From: JBCCJA01 sp039045975
GTDB taxonomy: Bacteria > Planctomycetota > Planctomycetia > Planctomycetales > Planctomycetaceae
Direction: 5' to 3'
NCBI GenBank assembly: GCA_039045975.1
Contig: JBCCJA010000014.1
Location: forward strand, 1 to 64,000
DNA length: 64,000 bases
The notes under the pieces are model-generated. The model was not told the origin of the DNA. It did no database searches and saw nothing but the letters and a program-made list of their open reading frames with translations. The number at the start of each line of letters is the position of its first letter. Positions within the stretch are counted from its first letter, which is position 1. Below are positions 58,867 to 64,000 of this stretch, piece by piece. Made by a program: the position numbers and the translations under genes.

Positions 58867-60387
58867 TCACATCACGCTGAAGTAATTCCCGACCGCGAAG
58901 TCGAACGCCTCCGGCGATAGCTTCTTCGGCTGTTCTTTATAGACGCAATAATTGCGGACCTGCAGGAGCAGGTCGCGGGGCTGGCAGGCGCGAAACGGCC
59001 GGTCGGCATTCACATAGTGTTCGTCGACGAGATATTCGACTGCCGCCTTGTCCTCGCCGTCGTAGGCGAAGCCCATCTTCGGGGCCATCAGCTCCATGAG
59101 CGCCGTGAAGTGTTCCCGCGTCGGGTCGGGGACCTCGATCTTGTAAGGGATGCGTCGCATGAACGCCCCGTCGACGAGGTCCCTCGGTTCGAGGTTCGTC
59201 GAGAAGATGATGAGCTGGTCAAACGGCACTTGGATCTTTTTGCCGCTAGGCATATTTAAGAAGTCGTAACGTTTCTCGAGCGGCACGATCCACCGGTTTA
59301 AGAGCACGTCGACCGGCATCGTCTGGCGGCCGAAGTCGTCGATCACGAGGGTGCCGCAGTTGCTTTTTAACTGCAGGGGGGCCTCGCAGATTTTCGTCTG
59401 CTGGTTCTGGCAGACTTCGAGTTCCGACATCGTCAGTTCGCCGCCGGCGACGACCGTCGGCCGTTCGACGCGGACCCAACGCGGGTCGACGCCCGAGAGG
59501 TCGAAAATCCCGCCGCCCGAACCGTCGCCGACCTCGTGATGAATGCCGGGGTCGTAGAGCCGCATGATGTCGCCGTCGACTGTGATCGCCCGCGGGATCC
59601 AGATGCGACTGCCGAAGCAGCGCGTGATCCGCTCCGCGATGCTCGTTTTCCCGTTCCCGGGCTCGCCGAACAGGAACATGCCGCGGCCCGAATTGATCGC
59701 CGGCCCGAGCCGGGCGAACATCGAGTCGCTCAAAATTAAATCGGCGAAACCGTCACGCAGGTCCCGCTCGGTGACCTCCTGGCCGGCGATGCTCTGCCGC
59801 GCCATCGCCTCTAAATAGTCACGCAGCGGGACCGGGGCGGCGCCGTAATAGGTGCATTCGACGCTGTAGCGTCGGGCCCGTTCGCGGCCGTCCTCGGTGA
59901 TGACGTATTCGTAGTCACCCATCTCGGCGGCGCCGCCGAAGGTGACGAGTTTTTCCTGTTTAAATTGCTTCAGGATCGGGTCGATGATCGAATAGGCGAG
60001 CTTCAATTGGGCCGCGACGCCCCGGCCCGAGTCGGCGCCGCGGGCGAGCAGGTACTTCAAGATCAGCCGCTCGACGTCGTCGAGTGACAGGCCGGTCTCG
60101 GCGAGCGTCTCCGGCGCCGGCGGGAGATATTCCTCGTCCTCGGCGACGGTCGGCCCGAGCAGCGATTCGACCCGCGCGAACAGGTCGGACAGTTGCGCGT
60201 CACCGGCGGCGGCGGCGGGCGGGCCGTCGCCCGCGGTGACGGCGTCGGCCGCGGAGATCCGCGACAGCTCTTCGAGCACGGCCTCGCGGACGCCCGGGCC
60301 GGAGCGGCTCATGTGGCCGTCGGCGCCGCGGCCCTTGAGGTTCGCGAGGAAATCCGCGGGTGAGAGTTTCGGGGACGCGGAGGACAT
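58867..60387 (-). CDS. AAA-type ATPase with N-terminal winged-helix domain
   Basis: 506 residues from MSSASPKLSP. After a low-complexity Ala/Gly linker, residues 95-180 look like a winged helix (LSLDDVERLILKYLLARGAD, then SIIDPILKQFKQEKLVTFGG). The ATPase has Walker A GMFLFGEPGNGKTSIAERIT, Walker B GTLVIDDFGRQTM, a sensor in LIIFSTNLEPRDLVDGAFMR and the Arg pair in FMRRIPYKIEVPD. It lacks a recognised effector domain. AT-rich codon clusters (TTTTTAAC, GTTTAAATTG) dot the gene. It may remodel protein complexes or control transcription or secretion. Confidence 0.78.
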   Translation of the reverse strand: MSSASPKLSPADFLANLKGRGADGHMSRSGPGVREAVLEELSRISAADAVTAGDGPPAAAAGDAQLSDLFARVESLLGPTVAEDEEYLPPAPETLAETGLSLDDVERLILKYLLARGADSGRGVAAQLKLAYSIIDPILKQFKQEKLVTFGGAAEMGDYEYVITEDGRERARRYSVECTYYGAAPVPLRDYLEAMARQSIAGQEVTERDLRDGFADLILSDSMFARLGPAINSGRGMFLFGEPGNGKTSIAERITRCFGSRIWIPRAITVDGDIMRLYDPGIHHEVGDGSGGGIFDLSGVDPRWVRVERPTVVAGGELTMSELEVCQNQQTKICEAPLQLKSNCGTLVIDDFGRQTMPVDVLLNRWIVPLEKRYDFLNMPSGKKIQVPFDQLIIFSTNLEPRDLVDGAFMRRIPYKIEVPDPTREHFTALMELMAPKMGFAYDGEDKAAVEYLVDEHYVNADRPFRACQPRDLLLQVRNYCVYKEQPKKLSPEAFDFAVGNYFSVM

Positions 60388-60503
60388 GCGGGGGCGATCG
60401 ACGGTCGGAATCCCCGAAACGTACGTCACCGCCGCCGCCGCGGGACGCCCGGCCTGTCTCGGAAGGGGCCGAGGGCGGCCCGGCTATGCGGGTCGCAACG
60501 CCT

Positions 60504-61175
60504 TTACGTGACGACCCAGAACCAGGCGAACGCGAAGTGGGCCGCGCTGCCGGAAATCGTGCAGACGTGCCACACGGCGTGGGCCGCGACGTGCCTGTGC
60601 TCGTTCATCAGGAACCAAGTCCCGCCGCTGTACGCGACGCCGCCGAGCAGGACGCAGGCCATGCCGGCCACGCCGCCGGTGGCGAACAGCTCCCGCCACA
60701 GCACGAGCGGCACCCATCCGATCGCGACACAGTAGCCGACCTCCCATACCGACAGGCACGTGCCCCGCCTGACGACGCGGACCGCCATCCCGACGAGGCA
60801 CGCGGACCACATCGTCCCGAGCGCGGCCAGTCCGAGGGGGTGGCGGGCGTCGGCGAGCACGAACGGCGTCATCGTCCCGGCGATCAACGCGAAGATCGAC
60901 ACCTGATCGGCGACCTTCCAACGCCCTTTGACGCGGGGCCGGTCGTCGAAGCAGTGCGACAGCGTCGAACAGAGATAAACAGAGACGAGCGCCGCCCCGT
61001 ACACGAAGCACCCGACCGCGACGACGGCGTCCGCCCGCGTCGTCGCCCGCCAGACCAACGCGGCGGCGGCGGGCACCGCCAACGCGGTCCCGGCGGCGTG
61101 CGTCAGCCGGTTCAGCCGTTCGGCGTCGGCCGGGTCGAAATCGGTTGTCGCCACACTCGCCGCCACGAAACGCAT
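60504..61175 (-). CDS. PAQR/hemolysin III-family membrane protein
   Basis: 223 residues, seven helices. The family metal-binding pattern is present: NRLTHAAGTALAVPAA (helix 1 His), STLSHCFDDRPR (helix 2 SxxxH), DQVSIFALIAGTMTPFVLAD (Asp-containing helix 3), and HAVWHVCTISGSAAHF (HxxxH near the end). Bacterial members are called hemolysin III, but their role is not clear; the metal site suggests hydrolysis or lipid sensing. It lies 116 bases downstream from the ATPase start on the same strand. Confidence 0.9.
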   Translation of the reverse strand: MRFVAASVATTDFDPADAERLNRLTHAAGTALAVPAAAALVWRATTRADAVVAVGCFVYGAALVSVYLCSTLSHCFDDRPRVKGRWKVADQVSIFALIAGTMTPFVLADARHPLGLAALGTMWSACLVGMAVRVVRRGTCLSVWEVGYCVAIGWVPLVLWRELFATGGVAGMACVLLGGVAYSGGTWFLMNEHRHVAAHAVWHVCTISGSAAHFAFAWFWVVT

Positions 61176-61348
61176 CCCCGCCGATCGCTCTCAGGCCGTG
61201 TCTCCGTCCTGCCGGCAGCATACCGACGGGGCTGTCGGCAATGGGTCCGGACCGGACCGCCGCGTAACGACCGGAGAACCCACGCCGGCGTGACTTCCCG
61301 GGCACCGAGCGGCATCATCGCGCACGTATTCGGGACAGCGGGGCGAAG

Positions 61349-62047
61349 ATGGACGTATCGGGACGTGCGCTGAAGCGGCTCCACGAGATCCTGCTCGAGA
61401 ACGCCCGGCTGCGGGACGAGCTCGCCAAAGGCCCGCGGCTGGTGAAGGTCAAACGGAAGACCTCGGCGGCGAAGCAGGCCGAGATCGACGACCTCAAACA
61501 GCAGAAGATGAAGGCGAAGGCGGTCGCCGACTCCAAGCAGGTCGACATGACCGCCTACGAGGAGAAGATCGCGTCGCTGAAGGTCAAGCTGAACGAGGCG
61601 AAGTCGAACAAAGAGTTCGACGCGATCAAGTCGCAGATCGCAGCCGACGAGATGGCCAACAGCGTCCTCGAGGACGAGATCCTCGAGAAGTTCGAGCTCA
61701 CCGAAACGCTCGAGGCGAAGATCGCGGAGGCGGAGCAGGCGTTGGCCGAGTTGACCAAGGCGGCCGACGACTTCGCCGCCGACGTCGCCGCCAAAGAGGA
61801 CGGCCTGCGGTCGGGCCTGAAGCAGGGCGAGACCGACCTCGGCGAGGCCGTGAAGGTCATCCCGGCGAAGCACAAAACCGACTTCGACCGGGTAGTGAAG
61901 TTCCACGACGCGACGGCGCTCGCCGCCGTCGAGGGCGGGGCCTGCACGTCGTGCCAGACGACGATCACGTCGCAGGAACGCATCGACCTGAAGGGCGGCG
62001 CGATCAAATTCTGTCGCACCTGCGGCCGGCTGCTGTACGTGGTGTAG
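61349..62047 (+). CDS. Coiled-coil C4-type zinc-ribbon protein (CdsZ-like)
   Basis: 232 residues. A long antiparallel coiled coil (KQAEIDDLKQQKMKAKAVAD to EKIASLKVKLNEAKSNKEFD, and LEAKIAEAEQALAELTKAAD) ends in a zinc ribbon with GACTSCQTTITSQERID and KFCRTCGRLLYVV, two CxxC pairs. The layout matches the YbgI/CT398-like family, thought to bind sigma-54 or secretion apparatus in chlamydia and found across bacteria. Cytoplasmic. A tRNA follows 80 bases on. Confidence 0.85.
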   Translation: MDVSGRALKRLHEILLENARLRDELAKGPRLVKVKRKTSAAKQAEIDDLKQQKMKAKAVADSKQVDMTAYEEKIASLKVKLNEAKSNKEFDAIKSQIAADEMANSVLEDEILEKFELTETLEAKIAEAEQALAELTKAADDFAADVAAKEDGLRSGLKQGETDLGEAVKVIPAKHKTDFDRVVKFHDATALAAVEGGACTSCQTTITSQERIDLKGGAIKFCRTCGRLLYVV

Positions 62048-62126
62048 GCCGAACCGGTCGGCCGCGGCCGCTGTCGACGAATTGACCGTCGCACCGCGAG
62101 CCGATATCACACGCCGCTCGCGCCGT

Positions 62127-62197
62127 TCCCCCTTAGTGTAACGGTAGCACGCCAGATTCTGGTTCTGTCAGTCAAGGTTCGAATCCTTGAGGGGGAT
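62127..62197 (+). tRNA. tRNA-Gln (CTG)
   Basis: A 71-base cloverleaf: acceptor TCCCCCT with AGGGGGA, short D arm, anticodon stem around loop TTCTGGT (anticodon CTG), T arm TCAAG-GTTCGAAT-CCTTGA, discriminator T. The outermost anticodon-stem pair is mismatched. CCA is not encoded. Confidence 0.92.
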
Positions 62198-62222
62198 CTC
62201 GTGCGGCCTTAATGCCGTACGC

Positions 62223-62810
62223 TCACCACGGCGTCTCCATTAAGTCGACGATCTGTCGGGCCAGTTCGCGGACGGCGTCGTATTCGGCCGAGCGGGCCGA
62301 CTGGCCGACGTCGAGGCTCGACCGCCCCGACGTCATCAGATTGACCGCGTCGGGACTGATCGGGACGTGCCGCGACGCGAGGACGCGGCCGTCGCGGAGG
62401 TCTTCCCAGACGACCTCGACGGCGATCTCGAACTCGACCTGTCGCGGGTCGTCGGACGGGCCGAGGCCGAGCACCCGTTTCCCGACCGAGACGACCTTCC
62501 CGCGGAGCCGCGTGTCGGCGTCGCCGGCGTGGGCGAGCCGGAACGGCGTCCGCAGGCGGATCTCCCGCTGGACCGCTTCGGTGAGCTGCTGCTCGACGCC
62601 GCGGCGGAACGCGCCCGACTCGAACGTCGGCACGGCGACGGTGCGGATGTGCGGGTCGACGGCCGACCCGACGGCGTACCCGCAGCCTGTCAGCAACACG
62701 AGCATCGCGAGCAGCACGAGGACCGCCGCGATCGCCGGCCTCGGCGAGCCCGGGGCGTAAGCCCCGGGATGACCGCCGGAACGGAGACCGTCACAGATGA
62801 CCGTAAGCAT
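62223..62810 (-). CDS. lptE: LptE-family LPS-assembly lipoprotein
   Basis: 195 residues from ATG 62810. Lipobox VLLTGC is followed by GYAVGSAVDPHIRTVAVPTF, then RRGVEQQLTEAVQREIRLRT, the LptE pattern of a strand-helix-strand fold after the lipid anchor; DADTRLRGKVVSVGKRV continues it. LptE plugs the LptD barrel at the outer membrane. The signal n-region (DGLRSGGHPGAYAPG) is translated from a palindromic repeat, so the true start may be the GTG or ATG inside the hydrophobic run. It is downstream of the BamD-like gene, 43 bases apart. Confidence 0.75.
   Translation of the reverse strand: MLTVICDGLRSGGHPGAYAPGSPRPAIAAVLVLLAMLVLLTGCGYAVGSAVDPHIRTVAVPTFESGAFRRGVEQQLTEAVQREIRLRTPFRLAHAGDADTRLRGKVVSVGKRVLGLGPSDDPRQVEFEIAVEVVWEDLRDGRVLASRHVPISPDAVNLMTSGRSSLDVGQSARSAEYDAVRELARQIVDLMETPW
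62749..62768. repeat. Short perfect palindrome, family C, in the lptE 5' end
   Basis: CCCGGGGC-GTAA-GCCCCGGG: eight-pair stem with a GTAA loop. It lies upstream of the lptE lipobox codons. A second GC-rich fold-back (CCGCG/CGCGG) sits at 62811-62831, just before the chosen start. Confidence 0.8.
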
Positions 62811-62853
62811 CCGCGGGCTCACGCCACGCGGCTCATCGACGGATCGAGAAGCC

Positions 62854-64000
62854 TTACAAGCTGGCCCGGCCGGCTTGTTCCTTCGCGGCGGGGACGACGT
62901 AGCTGTCACGGATCGTCCCGGGGTCGGGTTCGGCGGCGGGCGTCGGGCGGCCGAGGGCGTCGGGCAGCGGCGGCAAGATCGCCTTCGTCTCGGCCGGCAG
63001 GGCGTCGAAGACCGCGCGGGCCCGCGGGGCGTATTCCGACGTCGGGTAGTCGGTCAAGAGCGCGTGGGCCGCGACGGCCACCGACCGCGGCAGCTTCTTG
63101 CGTTCATAGAATTCGACCATCGCCCACTGGCGGGCGGCGGCCTGTTTTCCCGCCTCGTCGATCTCGCGGACGAGGCGGTCCCGGTCGGGCGTGCCCGGGA
63201 ACAGGCGGAGGGCCTGTTTCTTCAGCTTGGCGGCGTCTTCGAGGCTCGTCGCGTCGTATTCGACGCCCTGGTAGCTGACCTGTTTGACGTGCCCGCCGAC
63301 GACGAACGCGTCCTCCAGGTACGGGCTGTCGGGATAGTCGTTGCGGATGATCGTCAGGTAGCGGTCGGCCTCGAGGTCGTTCCCGTTCCGGACGTAGTGC
63401 GACGCGATCGCCATCAGGGCGTCGTCGGCGAGGTCGCCGTTCGGGTCGTTCAGCCAGATCGAGCGGAGCGCCTGCAGGCCGCGGCCGGTCGTGTCGAACG
63501 TCGGCCGGCTGCGGTCGAACCAGTTCGGCACGAACGGCAGGCTGCGGGACGGCGAGAAGCCGAACGACGGGCCGGGCGAGGTCGTCGCCAGCGTCGGACG
63601 CTCGAACCCGACGGTTTGAATGTCGCCGGCGGTGATCGGGTCGGCCGCGCCGATCCAATGTTGGGCGATCGCGTACAGCCGTTCGGTCGAGGTGTCCGCG
63701 AACCGCGTCGAGGGGAACCGCTCGAACAGGCGTTCGTAGGCGTCGGAAGCTTTCGGGAAGTCGCGGCCTGCGAAGTGCGCCTCGGCGACGAGGAACGTGG
63801 CCTCTTCTTCGATCGAAGTCCGGCCGTGCTTGCGGCGGATGTCCTCGAACTCGCGGGCCGCCTCTTCGTGCTCGCCCGCGGCGAGCAGGCTCTTGGCCGC
63901 TTCGAGGCGGTCGATCGCTTCCTGCGGCGTGGCCCGCGTCTTGTACAGCGAGGCCGGCTCGAACGCGTCGGTCGGCAAGACGCGGTGGATCAGGCCTTTT
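62854..64000 (-). CDS. BamD-like TPR outer-membrane assembly protein (5' end beyond the window)
   Basis: At least 374 residues; the frame stays open to the right edge, so the start and any lipoprotein signal lie outside. TPR units are visible: AIDRLEAAKSLLAAGEHEEA, EEATFLVAEAHFAGRDFPKA with YERLFERFPSTRFAD, and RYLTIIRNDYPDSPYLEDAF. SVAVAAHALLTDYPTSEYAP also fits the BamD/YfiO repeat with its SxY-A-R pattern. It is longer than BamD of proteobacteria (245) and has a middle part without repeats (PSFGFSPSRSLPFVPNWFDR). The lptE gene follows, so both may serve outer-membrane assembly. Confidence 0.7.
   Translation of the reverse strand, partial: KGLIHRVLPTDAFEPASLYKTRATPQEAIDRLEAAKSLLAAGEHEEAAREFEDIRRKHGRTSIEEEATFLVAEAHFAGRDFPKASDAYERLFERFPSTRFADTSTERLYAIAQHWIGAADPITAGDIQTVGFERPTLATTSPGPSFGFSPSRSLPFVPNWFDRSRPTFDTTGRGLQALRSIWLNDPNGDLADDALMAIASHYVRNGNDLEADRYLTIIRNDYPDSPYLEDAFVVGGHVKQVSYQGVEYDATSLEDAAKLKKQALRLFPGTPDRDRLVREIDEAGKQAAARQWAMVEFYERKKLPRSVAVAAHALLTDYPTSEYAPRARAVFDALPAETKAILPPLPDALGRPTPAAEPDPGTIRDSYVVPAAKEQAGRASL

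Overview
The window is high-GC DNA from a bacterium of the phylum Planctomycetota. The signs are a secreted protein with 28-residue YTV repeats, a DUF1559 pilin-like protein, a soluble Ser/Thr kinase with a receiver-like tail, Gfo/Idh/MocA oxidoreductases (one with a Tat signal), gluzincin-type lipoproteins, and short palindromic intergenic repeats. Genus cannot be set from the sequence. The cell has an outer membrane: the window encodes kdsA, an LptE-type lipoprotein, a BamD-like TPR protein and two beta-barrel candidates. There is no rRNA, CRISPR array or prophage. Three tRNAs (Asp, Gly, Gln) are present.

Layout. 1-5.5 kb: porin, an Uma2 remnant, a dicarboxylate symporter with an unusual charged insert, a secreted cellulase-like hydrolase and a PilZ-like protein. 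5.7-8.3 kb: an ATPase-permease-binding protein ABC operon of the NMT1/THI5 type. 8.5-15.1 kb: envelope region with a caspase-fold lipoprotein, the YTV protein and a large barrel protein. 15.1-15.9 kb: a REP-associated tyrosine transposase (RAYT), broken by one amber codon and flanked on both sides by inverted pairs of GTAG-headed palindromes. 15.9-29.8 kb: redox enzymes, macro-domain, hydrolase and YdjY genes, a glycosyltransferase, a DUF11-type membrane protein, a metallopeptidase lipoprotein whose signal region runs through a palindromic repeat, and a class II photolyase fused to a renalase-like FAD oxidoreductase.

30-43.5 kb: a coiled-coil membrane protein, two coupled orphan membrane proteins, a secreted FlgG-like protein, a Gly/Pro-rich lipoprotein, a run of small metabolic genes (microprotein, TauE/SafE, DJ-1/PfpI, DUF423, FAD oxidoreductase, aldo/keto reductase), a prepilin-peptidase-like protein without a visible peptidase site, and a second metallopeptidase lipoprotein. 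43.6-47.6 kb: proteostasis block (Hsp20, two clpP paralogues, trigger factor). 47.6-64 kb: kinase and oxidoreductase, radical SAM protein, BASS transporter with a lipoprotein and kdsA, DUF1559 protein with a near-consensus promoter, AarF/UbiB kinase, winged-helix AAA ATPase, PAQR protein, zinc-ribbon protein, and the LptE/BamD-like pair running off the right edge.

The most distinctive signals are the RAYT/REP module, several families of palindromic repeats (two of them lie in the stretch encoding a lipoprotein signal peptide, one contributes a stop codon), the photolyase-oxidoreductase fusion, and the FlgG-like secreted protein that stands outside any flagellar cluster. Functions are inferred from translated motifs only; no database search was run.
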